From a virus, in the IMG/VR virus record IMGVR_UViG_3300032047_000033, positions 1-42,925 of that record: DNA of 42,925 nucleotides. One strand, written 5' to 3'. A program made the position numbers and the translations under genes. The notes beneath the pieces were generated by a model. It worked only from the letters and a program-made list of their open reading frames with translations, was not told the DNA's origin and searched no databases. Positions 26,538 through 33,843 of the stretch are shown one piece after another (the first letter of the stretch is position 1; the number at the start of each line of letters is the position of its first letter).

Positions 26538-26954
26538 CTATTCACCTACAAGAAAATTCAGAGTTATCACTTCGTGTACTGTTGGTTGTATTGCTAAAGC
26601 AAATTCAATAAGTATGTTTAATTGGTGTGGTTCGGCTTCATCCCTTTCCACACTTATATTATTTATAGTAACATGAGGTAACCAAAAGGCTATCGACTCT
26701 TCTATTTCAGACCTAACAGATTCTAACAAATCATCACTCATCGGTTCGAATAAAACTTGTAATAATCCACATCCAAACTCAGGCTGTCCAACCCTCTCAC
26801 CTTTATTTGTCAAGAGTAAATTTCTAATATTACTACCTGTCTGTGTGAGTGTTGTGGATGTACCAGGAAAAAAACCTGAACCATTTATGTGATCCATTGG
26901 TAAAGATATACCAATTTTCACATCAGGGTTTAAGTCTTTTTCTAATACTGACAA
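26538..26954 (-). CDS. 25: Baseplate wedge protein, gp25-like
   Basis: A 138-aa protein of the gp25/GPW family. The segment SNIRNLLLTNKGERVGQPEF, then GCGLLQVLFEPMSDD, is the hallmark (the EPR motif of the family is E-P-M here), and the C-terminus has paired strands. T4 gp25 (132 aa) initiates sheath assembly on the baseplate with gp6 and gp53. It precedes gp6 by 10 bases with AGGAGAACATAG between them. Confidence 0.9.
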   Translation of the reverse strand: MSVLEKDLNPDVKIGISLPMDHINGSGFFPGTSTTLTQTGSNIRNLLLTNKGERVGQPEFGCGLLQVLFEPMSDDLLESVRSEIEESIAFWLPHVTINNISVERDEAEPHQLNILIEFALAIQPTVHEVITLNFLVGE

Positions 26955-26964
26955 CTAATTTCTC

Positions 26965-27492
26965 CTATGGTCTAAAATGACCATCCTTTTTCTTATTAAT
27001 AGCTTTCATCAAACCACTGTAATCTCTTGTTAGTGCGTTTACAACATCTTCACCTACTTGTTCAGAACTTACACCTTGTGCCTTCAATGATTCTACTGCT
27101 CCAACTTGTCTTCTTTTTTCCTTACCTTGTTCGGTATTTTTCATCATTGGATTTCCACCCATCAATTCGTGTACTCTATCTGATGTATAAGTTCCACCAC
27201 CCATTGTTGGATATTCACCTTTATCACCTTGTGGTACACCACCAACAGTTTCATTTAAGATTTTATTAAGAGCTGGATTTTTTGTATATTCCTTAAACTC
27301 TTTTTTCTTAGGTTTTGGTTGTTGGTACTCTTGTTCTGCTAATTGAGTTAAAGAGGATGAGACTTCATCTTTTTCTGTGGAATGATTTGCTAATGCTTTC
27401 TTTCCTTCATTAATAAATATCTCATTTACCTGTTTCTTAACTTCTTTACGAACTAATGTTTCCAATATCTTTATTAGTTCTGTTTTCTTCAT
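26965..27492 (-). CDS. Putative virion protein with N-terminal amphipathic helix
   Basis: A 175-aa Lys/Glu-rich protein. The first 30 residues (MKKTELIKILETLVRKEVKK) form an amphipathic helix of a kind common in marine myovirus structural and scaffold-related genes. A Pro/Lys linker and a Gly-rich segment (GEYPTMGGGTYTSDR) follow. It sits between the hub-type genes and gp25. Function not known. Confidence 0.55.
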   Translation of the reverse strand: MKKTELIKILETLVRKEVKKQVNEIFINEGKKALANHSTEKDEVSSSLTQLAEQEYQQPKPKKKEFKEYTKNPALNKILNETVGGVPQGDKGEYPTMGGGTYTSDRVHELMGGNPMMKNTEQGKEKRRQVGAVESLKAQGVSSEQVGEDVVNALTRDYSGLMKAINKKKDGHFRP

Positions 27493-27506
27493 TATAGACT
27501 CCTATT

Positions 27507-28076
27507 CTATATTATTGTACTACTGATTATACCTGGTATAATAGCTGGTGGTTTAATAACCGCTCCTGTAAAAACTGTAGCTATAAAAGATGCAGTAATT
27601 ATAGTTGCCATACTATCACATACATCTTCTATACTTCCACCACCCATTCCAACTGCTACTGCTGGTGCTAATATTGGTGGAACACTCATTAGACTTGTTC
27701 CTACTGCTGAATGAGCTGGTGTACCAAAATTTATCATTAAAGCTGCTGCGGCTACAATACCTGTTGTAATCTGTGTCATCGTTGGGTCTTCCGCAGTAAA
27801 ACTACTCAATATTGCCGCCTTCAATGGTCCTTTAGCTCCTCCAACACCACTTACCTTTAACTTAAAACCTAACGATGTTGGGTCAGGTACAGGTGCCAGT
27901 ACTGCAGGTGCAAGTGCTGGACTACCAACTGGTATTATTTCTGCATCTTTCATAAAATCTATTATGGCAGTTGCCATTCCATCGGCCGAATCTGATTTAC
28001 TTGATTCACCATCTTGTGCTAGTTTACTATAATTATCAATTAATCCTTGTTTAAGTTTTTTTTTATCCAGTCCCAC
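27507..28076 (-). CDS. Hydrophobic virion protein in hub region
   Basis: A 189-aa protein with a charged N-terminus and a long Ala/Gly/Pro/Ile-rich C-terminal part (e.g. GIVAAAALMINFGTPAHSAV, GAVIKPPAIIPGIISS). It directly abuts the gp5-like gene. The hydrophobic, glycine-rich body could be a membrane-active tail-tip protein or a compact structural fold. Family not recognised. Confidence 0.6.
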   Translation of the reverse strand: MGLDKKKLKQGLIDNYSKLAQDGESSKSDSADGMATAIIDFMKDAEIIPVGSPALAPAVLAPVPDPTSLGFKLKVSGVGGAKGPLKAAILSSFTAEDPTMTQITTGIVAAAALMINFGTPAHSAVGTSLMSVPPILAPAVAVGMGGGSIEDVCDSMATIITASFIATVFTGAVIKPPAIIPGIISSTII

Positions 28077-29641
28077 TAAATATCCACTTTTGTTAATATG
28101 TTACATATTCTTGCCCGTATGGTTTCCACTCCAGTCTCCCATGCAGTAATTAAAGCTTGATTTGCTGGGCCACTACTAATAGGTCCACTTGGGCCGGCTC
28201 CTGTGGCTATCCCATTTAAATCTAAAATCGTACCACCCAATTCGATAAAACTATTACAAATACTATCTAATAAATTAGCCAATTCTTCACCGAATACTAA
28301 ATGTTGTTCTTTAACATCATCACGACCTTTTATGTATATAACAGCTTCATCATTACTACCACCTATTTTAAAGTAACTTCCATTATCAGTATACAATCCA
28401 GCACAATCATCAAGGTGAACATTTGCACCCTTACAACTTTCTAAATGTGCCTTATCATCAAGTGTTAAAAAAGATGGACATTCACTTGACAAATATATTA
28501 CATCAGGTCCTCCTTCTTTACCACCCTCTCCTAAATCTAATCTTGAATTACCAGGCGTTATCAAACTAATACCACCTGGTCTCATATCCATTGATGTAGC
28601 ACCACCTGTATTAATATTCATTCCATCATCAGCATCAACTGTAAATGCCTTCTTTGTTGAGAATCCAATACCATCGTGACTAAATCCAAGTATCTTTCCT
28701 CTCTTTGTATTGAATGTGATTCTATCTGAATTAATTGTAATTTGTTTCCCACCAACATTTGGTTGGTCATCCTCATGAAAAGATGACATATAGGAATGGT
28801 CATCAGCATTAGTTTCCTCTATATCAAGATTTACCTTTTGGTCTGTAGTCATCCATATAGAACTACCATCTGAATTTATGTTTTCTTCTGCAGGTTTGAA
28901 GTTTGTATCTTCAAGTTCTTGTCTTAAATTTTGTTCATCGAATAACTGAGCATCTGTTAGTTGCCCAACTCTCATCAATATGTTTGGAGAGTCTTGAGTA
29001 GATGTATCGTCTCCGTGTGCACCTTCAACTATTGCACTTCCAAATCTTATTGTATTACCAAATCTACCCTCAAGGGTCACATCACCTTCTCTTGGTATTA
29101 ATCTCCGTACTTTTTCATCATTACCAAAGTCTTTGTTTGCCTCAAAAAAGTCATATATGAAATCATCATCAATCATTTTTTGGTCTCTAAAACCACTTGT
29201 ACCTGGTATTATATTTGCATTAACACTACCTAACATTGATACAACAGGTAAATAATAATGATTGTTTAAATATTTTACAATAACCACATGCTCATTTCTT
29301 AATGGCATCTTTGTCATGTTCATATCAAGAGGTTGGTATATTTTTAATTTTGCAACAATCTTATCTTTTTCAGATTGGTGTGGCCTCGCCTTGATACAAC
29401 CTAATAAACCCCAAATCTTTTCACCTTTGTCATTTTCAGGTAATTTTTCTTCAGAATCAAAAACTTCTAAGACTTCTGCTATTTCAAGTTCGTAGTATTC
29501 CCAACCTTTAGGGTTTTGTGTATTTGACTTTACTATCTGTCTAACGCGACCTTGTGTTGGCACTCCACTACCATCTTTATCATATGTAGTTTTTTTAGGG
29601 CCCGAATCAGAATATTCCGAGCTTGGTGTCCAATGACCCAT
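28076..29641 (-). CDS. Baseplate hub / spike protein, gp5-like
   Basis: A 521-aa protein with an N-terminal OB-fold-like part (GRVRQIVKSNTQN, LKIYQPLDMNMTKMPLRNEH, YLPVVSMLG) and then IPREGDVTLEGRFGNTIRFG, the segment typical of gp5-type hub proteins of T4-like marine phages. The C-terminal half has repeated short strands (NSDRITFNTKRGKILGFSHD) that would form the beta-helical spike. No T4 gp5-type lysozyme domain is visible. The spike pierces the outer membrane on contraction. Confidence 0.75.
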   Translation of the reverse strand: MGHWTPSSEYSDSGPKKTTYDKDGSGVPTQGRVRQIVKSNTQNPKGWEYYELEIAEVLEVFDSEEKLPENDKGEKIWGLLGCIKARPHQSEKDKIVAKLKIYQPLDMNMTKMPLRNEHVVIVKYLNNHYYLPVVSMLGSVNANIIPGTSGFRDQKMIDDDFIYDFFEANKDFGNDEKVRRLIPREGDVTLEGRFGNTIRFGSAIVEGAHGDDTSTQDSPNILMRVGQLTDAQLFDEQNLRQELEDTNFKPAEENINSDGSSIWMTTDQKVNLDIEETNADDHSYMSSFHEDDQPNVGGKQITINSDRITFNTKRGKILGFSHDGIGFSTKKAFTVDADDGMNINTGGATSMDMRPGGISLITPGNSRLDLGEGGKEGGPDVIYLSSECPSFLTLDDKAHLESCKGANVHLDDCAGLYTDNGSYFKIGGSNDEAVIYIKGRDDVKEQHLVFGEELANLLDSICNSFIELGGTILDLNGIATGAGPSGPISSGPANQALITAWETGVETIRARICNILTKVDI

Positions 29642-30034
29642 TTAGTTTCCTTTGACTTTTTCTACTTCGTCTGTTATTTCATCTGTTTTACTTTGTAAAT
29701 CAACTACTACATCATCAATACTTTTCAGTAATTGTTCTTTTTCATTATCCGATAATCCAAACTCTGCCTCTGCTCCACCCTTATTTTCGTTGGCTATTAT
29801 TCTCTGAACAATACCAGCAAGTTTAACGAGTTGTTCATCATTTTTCACATTTATTTCTAAATACTCTTTAATCATTGGGATTAGTTGAACGGCCATATCC
29901 CCATCTTTGATGAATCCTGTAACTTCCTTTACCAATACCTCGAGCTGGTGTTTATTATGTTTGGAATTATTGTATATATCTTCAAAAAGTGATGATAGTG
30001 ATTTACCTTTAAACAGTTCATATTCAGTTGACAT
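29642..30034 (-). CDS. Helical phage protein at start of baseplate operon
   Basis: A 130-aa alpha-helical acidic protein (LFKGKSLSSLFEDIYNNSKH, KSIDDVVVDLQSKTDEITDE). It is the first gene of the long minus-strand baseplate operon and sits one base from the hub gene. Similar small helical proteins occur next to hub genes in marine T4-like phages, possibly baseplate hub assembly factors. Name uncertain. Confidence 0.6.
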   Translation of the reverse strand: MSTEYELFKGKSLSSLFEDIYNNSKHNKHQLEVLVKEVTGFIKDGDMAVQLIPMIKEYLEINVKNDEQLVKLAGIVQRIIANENKGGAEAEFGLSDNEKEQLLKSIDDVVVDLQSKTDEITDEVEKVKGN

Positions 30035-30138
30035 ATCTAATCCTATGTTGTTTATTGGTACAATAACTCATAAATAAATAGTAAAAACTCCCAAAGTTGA
30101 TTCATATATATAGCTTAATGAAAGTTTTTGGGTTAGAA

Positions 30139-30146
30139 TATTTATA
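30139..30146 (-). promoter_or_regulatory. T4-late-promoter-like TATAAATA upstream of baseplate operon
   Basis: Exact TATAAATA on the minus strand, about 105 bases before the first baseplate-operon gene and inside the divergent intergenic region 30035-30240. It could be the late promoter of the baseplate operon. The distance to the start is long, and the region is AT-rich. Confidence 0.35.
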
Positions 30147-30149
30147 TAT

Positions 30150-30170
30150 ACTCGGGCATTCCGTCTGAGT
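30150..30170 (+). promoter_or_regulatory. Leader hairpin of plus-strand island
   Basis: ACTCGGGC-ATTCC-GTCTGAGT folds as an 8-base-pair hairpin. It contains G-U pairs that work only in plus-strand RNA, so it probably belongs to the 5' leader of the plus-strand gene starting at 30241. A TATACT about 5 bases upstream may be a -10 element. A 5' hairpin could stabilise the message. Confidence 0.4.
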
Positions 30171-30240
30171 ACAGAACTGAGGAAGTTAAATATCCCTTTT
30201 CTGTTTAGTGATAAGAAACAAACAACGGGAGAAAACAACA

Positions 30241-30462
30241 ATGAAGGAAATCATAACACTCGTAAAGGGTTGGGTTGATGACTTAGCTCATCTACTTATG
30301 TCCTTTGTTGCCATAGGTGCTATATCCGAAGTAATCTTCGGTACTGGTGTCTTTGGCGTTAATGTTATTGGTAACCTAACACTAATCATAAATAAATTCG
30401 GCGAATCCGGTTTCGCTGGGTTAGTCGCTTTATTGGTGTTAGTGGGTTTATTCCGTAAATAG
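30241..30462 (+). CDS. Small two-helix membrane protein
   Basis: A 73-aa protein when started at ATG 30241 (GGGAGAAAACAACA site); a GTG 33 bases upstream is less likely. After a short polar start it has two hydrophobic helices (LLMSFVAIGAISEVIFG and FAGLVALLVLVGLF) separated by a Gly/Asn loop. Similar short membrane proteins recur in marine phages and bacteria; I know no function. It is one of only two plus-strand genes, with its own leader hairpin and a strong terminator 18 bases after the stop. Confidence 0.75.
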   Translation: MKEIITLVKGWVDDLAHLLMSFVAIGAISEVIFGTGVFGVNVIGNLTLIINKFGESGFAGLVALLVLVGLFRK

Positions 30463-30480
30463 CTATTATCGGTGCACAGA

Positions 30481-30510
30481 AAAGGGGGAATCTATTTCCC
30501 CCTTTTTTTT
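30481..30510 (+). terminator. Rho-independent terminator
   Basis: Perfect 10-base-pair stem AAAGGGGGAA / TTCCCCCTTT (30481-30490 with 30496-30505), a TCTAT loop, and eight T in a row ending at 30510, directly after the two-helix membrane gene. Confidence 0.9.
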
Positions 30511-30555
30511 GCCTTAAATTATGTATATTATGAGTTTATAAGGATATTTATTAAC

Positions 30556-30575
30556 GATTGATGTGTTTATCAATC
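30556..30575. repeat. Inverted repeat upstream of cationic peptide gene
   Basis: GATTGAT-GTGTTT-ATCAATC, 7-base arms and a 6-base loop, 27 bases upstream of the start at 30602. It could be an operator or a leader hairpin of the second plus-strand gene. Confidence 0.5.
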
Positions 30576-30601
30576 ATAACGCGTTATTAATGGAGAGTAT
30601 T

Positions 30602-30796
30602 ATGAAATCAATACTTACAGGTATACTTTCTTTATTTATCTTTTTTGGTGCTGTTCCTACAGCTAATGCTTCAGATATGAACATGGCAGGAATGGAAGAA
30701 GTCAAGAAGAAGAAAAAGAAAGGTAAGAAGATAGGTGGTAAGAAAGGGAAGAAATCTAAGAAAGGTTTTTTCTCCAAAATCTTCGGAAGTAAATAA
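30602..30796 (+). CDS. Secreted lysine-rich cationic peptide
   Basis: A 64-aa precursor when started at ATG 30602 (GGAG at 30592). The signal peptide (MKSILTGILSLFIFFGAVPT, then ANA) is predicted to be cut after A-N-A. The mature peptide is about 40 residues with 16 lysines (K/G-rich repeats) and ends in GFFSKIFGSK, an amphipathic-looking tail. Exported cationic peptides can disrupt outer membranes, as phage disruptins do, or bind nucleic acid or lipopolysaccharide. No family recognised. It has its own terminator. Confidence 0.75.
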   Translation: MKSILTGILSLFIFFGAVPTANASDMNMAGMEEVKKKKKKGKKIGGKKGKKSKKGFFSKIFGSK

Positions 30797-30805
30797 TCTT
30801 AAAAC

Positions 30806-30834
30806 AAAAAGGGGAATGAAAATTCCCCTTTTTT
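30806..30834. terminator. Bidirectional rho-independent terminator
   Basis: Stem AAAAAGGGGAAT / ATTCCCCTTTTT (30806-30817 with 30822-30833) closed by a GAAA tetraloop, T-run on both strands. It ends the plus-strand island and can also end the minus-strand operon arriving from 35 kb. Confidence 0.88.
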
Positions 30835-30839
30835 ATTGC

Positions 30840-30938
30840 TTAGAATTCAAAAAAATCCTTGTAGTCATCGGCGTAAATTTTACCAACAAAATATAATACT
30901 ACAAAGGTAATCCCTAATCCTATATATAAACCAATCAT
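30840..30938 (-). CDS. Single-helix membrane micropeptide (32 aa)
   Basis: ATG at 30938 with AAGGGGTTATT before it. It encodes one membrane helix (MIGLYIGLGITFVVLYFVG) and a short acidic tail (DDYKDFFEF). It is the last gene of the minus-strand envelope operon, just before the terminator. Too small to assign. Confidence 0.6.
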   Translation of the reverse strand: MIGLYIGLGITFVVLYFVGKIYADDYKDFFEF

Positions 30939-30947
30939 AATAACCCC

Positions 30948-31265
30948 TTATTTTAGTTGTAATTTCTGTACCCAAACAGGTACATTCTTTTCCATGTAAT
31001 GTTGTATGACAAATGCTTCTACTATATGAGTAAAAAACCAAAAGAATGTTAATAGTGGAACAAATATCTGATAATCCATATCTAACTTACTTACACCCAA
31101 CCAAGTTAAAAATATCATACCAATTGATTTGGTTAAAAATCCCATTCCACTAAATCCCAAACTCATTATACTTCCTCGTTGCATCACAATATAAATTCCT
31201 ATACATAGATGCATGAGATTTAGAAACACTGGTGCTAAAACACCTAAAACAATATATTCAATCAT
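30948..31265 (-). CDS. Multi-helix membrane protein, unknown
   Basis: A 105-aa protein with three to four hydrophobic helices (EYIVLGVLAPVFLNLMHL, GFLTKSIGMIFLTWLG, QIFVPLLTFFWFFTHIVEAF) and a short basic C-terminus. The spacing resembles small bacterial inner-membrane proteins. It lies 10 bases after the TonB-like gene. Not recognised. Confidence 0.65.
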   Translation of the reverse strand: MIEYIVLGVLAPVFLNLMHLCIGIYIVMQRGSIMSLGFSGMGFLTKSIGMIFLTWLGVSKLDMDYQIFVPLLTFFWFFTHIVEAFVIQHYMEKNVPVWVQKLQLK

Positions 31266-31275
31266 CAGTACTCCG

Positions 31276-31611
31276 TTATTTAAAGACTATCGGTAAAGTA
31301 TACTTTACTGTGACAGGTCTACCATTTTGAATTGCTGGATGATAAGAACTACTTCGTACTTTATCTAACACTACTTCATTAAGGTCAAGATTAAAAGTAT
31401 CTCTGATAACAGGATTCTCTACTTCTCCCTTTTCATTTATAAAAAAATCCACAACTATTTTACCTTGTGGATTAATTTCTCGAATCTCTTGTCTAATGTC
31501 GTAGTATGTAAGTACGAATGGTACTTTGGGTTGAGGTAATTGACTCTCACCATTTGGTAAGTCTTGGGCTGTCAATAAGCCCATTAGCATTAGGTATGCT
31601 AGTGCTCTCAT
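31276..31611 (-). CDS. Exported TonB C-terminal-domain protein
   Basis: A 111-aa protein with a signal peptide (MRALAYLMLMGLLTAQ, ending A-Q) followed almost directly by a TonB carboxy-terminal domain: GKIVVDFFINEKGEVENPVI (50-69) and SYHPAIQNGRPVTVKYTLPI (89-108). Normal TonB has a membrane anchor and a long Pro-rich spacer before this domain; both are absent, so it may be a free periplasmic TonB-like domain. It could compete with host TonB for outer-membrane transporters. Good AGGAG site; a 138-base AT-rich gap lies upstream with no clear terminator or promoter. Confidence 0.8.
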   Translation of the reverse strand: MRALAYLMLMGLLTAQDLPNGESQLPQPKVPFVLTYYDIRQEIREINPQGKIVVDFFINEKGEVENPVIRDTFNLDLNEVVLDKVRSSSYHPAIQNGRPVTVKYTLPIVFK

Positions 31612-31749
31612 CGGTTTTCTCCTTTATTTAGTGATAAGACTATGTTTCCGGTTTCGTAAAAAGTTTCCACTTTTCAAAACATAATTATCTTATATATTTA
31701 GAAAAAACACTTTTATTTACTTATTTTGTGTTAGTTTTTTGTTAGATTG

Positions 31750-32379
31750 TTAAACTTTTTTCATTTTTATTTCTAATTGAGTAATTAGATTATTTATCTT
31801 CTCAAGTTTAGGATGATTAGGATTTTTTTCAATTAGTTTATCTTTTGTAATCATCAACTTACCATATGCCTTTTGTAAATCTATAAGAGCAATTCCTTTC
31901 ATAGTTCTTCTATAATATAAATAACTTAATGCTTCATCTTCTGCTTCAGCACCACGAACACCAGCAACTGCGGTTATCTGTTCTACTTCTCCATATATAG
32001 TATCTTCTATATCTGTTATCTCAACCCAAACCGTATTATCCCACATAGCATCTAAATCTAAATTATCTATTTCTGCTAATGCTTCTTGTGTATCTATACT
32101 ATCTTGTTTGGCTTGTTCTATTTGTCTGATTCTATCTCTTTCAGCAAATTCCCTATCTAAATTTACTGTACGGATTGAATCACATTCGGATATCCATCCA
32201 CCATAACCTTTCCAAGCAGGTGAACCTTTATAATCTCTGTATTCTGTATCATCACAATCTATTCCATATGCAACATCTCTTTTAAATTCAGATGTTCTCG
32301 TGATGCCTTGGTCTGCAAAGACTTGTTCGTCTATTTGTGAATACATAACACTTACTAACAATAATGGTAAGTATTTCAT
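31750..32379 (-). CDS. Exported protein with coiled coil
   Basis: A 209-aa protein with a signal peptide (MKYLPLLLVSVMYSQ, ending S-Q), a Trp/Tyr/Asp-rich N-terminal part with two Cys (about 43 and 66) that could pair, and helical segments at 75-110 and 165-207 with high Lys/Glu content. Its ATG overlaps the preceding stop (ATGA). Family unknown; probably periplasmic or surface-located. Confidence 0.65.
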   Translation of the reverse strand: MKYLPLLLVSVMYSQIDEQVFADQGITRTSEFKRDVAYGIDCDDTEYRDYKGSPAWKGYGGWISECDSIRTVNLDREFAERDRIRQIEQAKQDSIDTQEALAEIDNLDLDAMWDNTVWVEITDIEDTIYGEVEQITAVAGVRGAEAEDEALSYLYYRRTMKGIALIDLQKAYGKLMITKDKLIEKNPNHPKLEKINNLITQLEIKMKKV

Positions 32380-32498
32380 TTTTCTCTCTGTTGTTCAATT
32401 CTTTTTTTCTTTTTGTATTTCTTCATTGTTTGTCGCTCGTCCAATTCCCATATCAAACAAACACATAAACATATTACACCTATAGCTGTCCAACTCAT
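32376..32498 (-). CDS. Membrane micropeptide (40 aa)
   Basis: ATG at 32498 overlapping the stop of the preceding gene (ATGA), with its own stop overlapping the next ATG in the same way. It encodes one Cys-rich hydrophobic helix (MSWTAIGVICLCVCLIWE) and a strongly basic tail. The two clean overlaps argue that it is real. Confidence 0.65.
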   Translation of the reverse strand: MSWTAIGVICLCVCLIWELDERQTMKKYKKKKRIEQQREK

Positions 32499-32920
32499 AA
32501 TACTTGTATCTCAGTTCCTATACCTCTCTTATCATATTTTGTCCCAACTACTATTGTATAGAAACCTGGTTCTATGTTAGATGACCATTCCGTTCTATAC
32601 AATTTCCATGTATATGTTTCGATTCTTTTTCTTCCATCTCTATGTGGACTTAAAGAGATAGGAGTTTGATGTACATTCTTTCCATTTTCATCAAACATAA
32701 ATAACTTGGTTTCTTTTCTTTTTACTTCGTATCTGACTTTGACACAAGGGCCACCCTTTCTATCATAGTCCAACCAAGCTACAATTGGATGTTCATCGAA
32801 ATCTACTAATGATGGGGTTACTACTTTGGGTTTAGAATCCTTTTCAGGTGCGAATATCACATATGCGAAACATATAAAGATTCCACCATACAAAAGTAAT
32901 TCTTTTATTTGATTACTCAT
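32495..32920 (-). CDS. Membrane-anchored protein downstream of prepilins
   Basis: A 141-aa protein with one N-terminal membrane helix (LLLYGGIFICFAYVIFA) and an extracytoplasmic beta-rich domain (YEVKRKETKLFMFDENG, then YTWKLYRTEWSSNIEPGFYT), similar in feel to FlgD-type immunoglobulin domains that finish secreted proteins. It directly follows the prepilin genes (one base gap), so it could be an assembly partner. Not recognised. Confidence 0.65.
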   Translation of the reverse strand: MSNQIKELLLYGGIFICFAYVIFAPEKDSKPKVVTPSLVDFDEHPIVAWLDYDRKGGPCVKVRYEVKRKETKLFMFDENGKNVHQTPISLSPHRDGRKRIETYTWKLYRTEWSSNIEPGFYTIVVGTKYDKRGIGTEIQVL

Positions 32921-32921
32921 A

Positions 32922-33368
32922 TTATTGTGCTATATATCTAATTGGTTCCTCAGATAATTCAAATGATGTAGAATCATATGTGTAATAATAAATCTCATCG
33001 TCACGCCTATGATGAAAGATAGCAGGTTCTTCTGCATCAATCAAACTAAACTGCCATTCGTTATCCTCATCAGGTACACCCAATGTTAAATTTATCTTGA
33101 TATTACGAGTTCTACCCATGACTGTAAGTGGATTATAAGGCCATGATTCATTTCCAGTTTCAATTAGTTTATCACTAGCGTAAGATTCACACCCTGCCCA
33201 TATTGTATCTACAGTCGTCTTTTCGGCTGATACTGCCGCTGAGTTTAGAACAGATGTCATCTTAGGGACAGCCACTGCTGATAATATTCCTAAGATGACC
33301 ATGACCATTACTAATTCTACTAAAGAAAAACCTTCATTCATTTTCTCTTTCAGTATTTTTTTTATCAT
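32922..33368 (-). CDS. Prepilin-like protein 3 (type IV pilin / pseudopilin)
   Basis: A 148-aa protein when started at ATG 33368 (AAGGACAATAAA site, one base after the preceding stop). It has a short basic leader ending in Gly13, cleavage site G|FSLVE with Glu at +5, and a hydrophobic helix (LVMVMVILGILSAVAVPKM). The globular part shares IETGNESWPYNPL and HHRRDDEIYYYTYD with the two upstream paralogues. Processing would need a host prepilin peptidase (PilD/GspO). See findings for the set. Confidence 0.88.
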   Translation of the reverse strand: MIKKILKEKMNEGFSLVELVMVMVILGILSAVAVPKMTSVLNSAAVSAEKTTVDTIWAGCESYASDKLIETGNESWPYNPLTVMGRTRNIKINLTLGVPDEDNEWQFSLIDAEEPAIFHHRRDDEIYYYTYDSTSFELSEEPIRYIAQ

Positions 33369-33369
33369 T

Positions 33370-33843
33370 TTATTGTCCTTCCAAATCTGGTCTATACACA
33401 ACTTGATTTGGTTGATATGGTGGATTGGAATACCCAATCACACCCGTTGATGAATTATAAGTCCAAACTGCTAGACTATCTTCTTTCCTACGATGAACTA
33501 TTGAATTTTTGTAGTCGTTACTTGCTTCACCAGTAAAAATCCAATCACTATCGTCCATCTCTACCATCAATGTGGTATTTGATTTGTCGTAGGATTGTGG
33601 TACTTTGTTAAGTGCATCAAAGGGATTGTTAGGCCACTTTTGGACACCAGTATCGATAAACTCTTCTTGACTATAAGTATCTAAAGCAGCGACCAAATTA
33701 ATTAAAACTCCTTGTTCGGAAGCTGCTTCGGATTGTCGGACAATGTTAGTAAATCTTGGTATCGAAACTGCGGCTAAAATTCCAATGATTACCATTACCA
33801 TAATCAGTTCGACTAAGGTAAAACCATTTTTTTTAGTTACCAC
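33370..33843 (-). CDS. Prepilin-like protein 2 (type IV pilin / pseudopilin)
   Basis: A 157-aa protein with leader MVTKKNG, cleavage G|FTLVE (Glu +5), and helix LIMVMVIIGILAAVSIPRF. The globular domain has IDTGVQKWPNNPFDALNK, DDSDWIFTGEASNDYKNS and HRRKEDSLAVWTYNSS, matching the neighbours. It overlaps the end of prepilin 1 by 11 bases. Pilin or pseudopilin of host-machine type. Confidence 0.9.
   Translation of the reverse strand: MVTKKNGFTLVELIMVMVIIGILAAVSIPRFTNIVRQSEAASEQGVLINLVAALDTYSQEEFIDTGVQKWPNNPFDALNKVPQSYDKSNTTLMVEMDDSDWIFTGEASNDYKNSIVHRRKEDSLAVWTYNSSTGVIGYSNPPYQPNQVVYRPDLEGQ

Noticed and set aside
30574-30777. A minus-strand frame of Phe/Pro repeats
   Set aside because: Antisense of the lysine-rich secreted peptide, which has a ribosome site, signal peptide and terminator.
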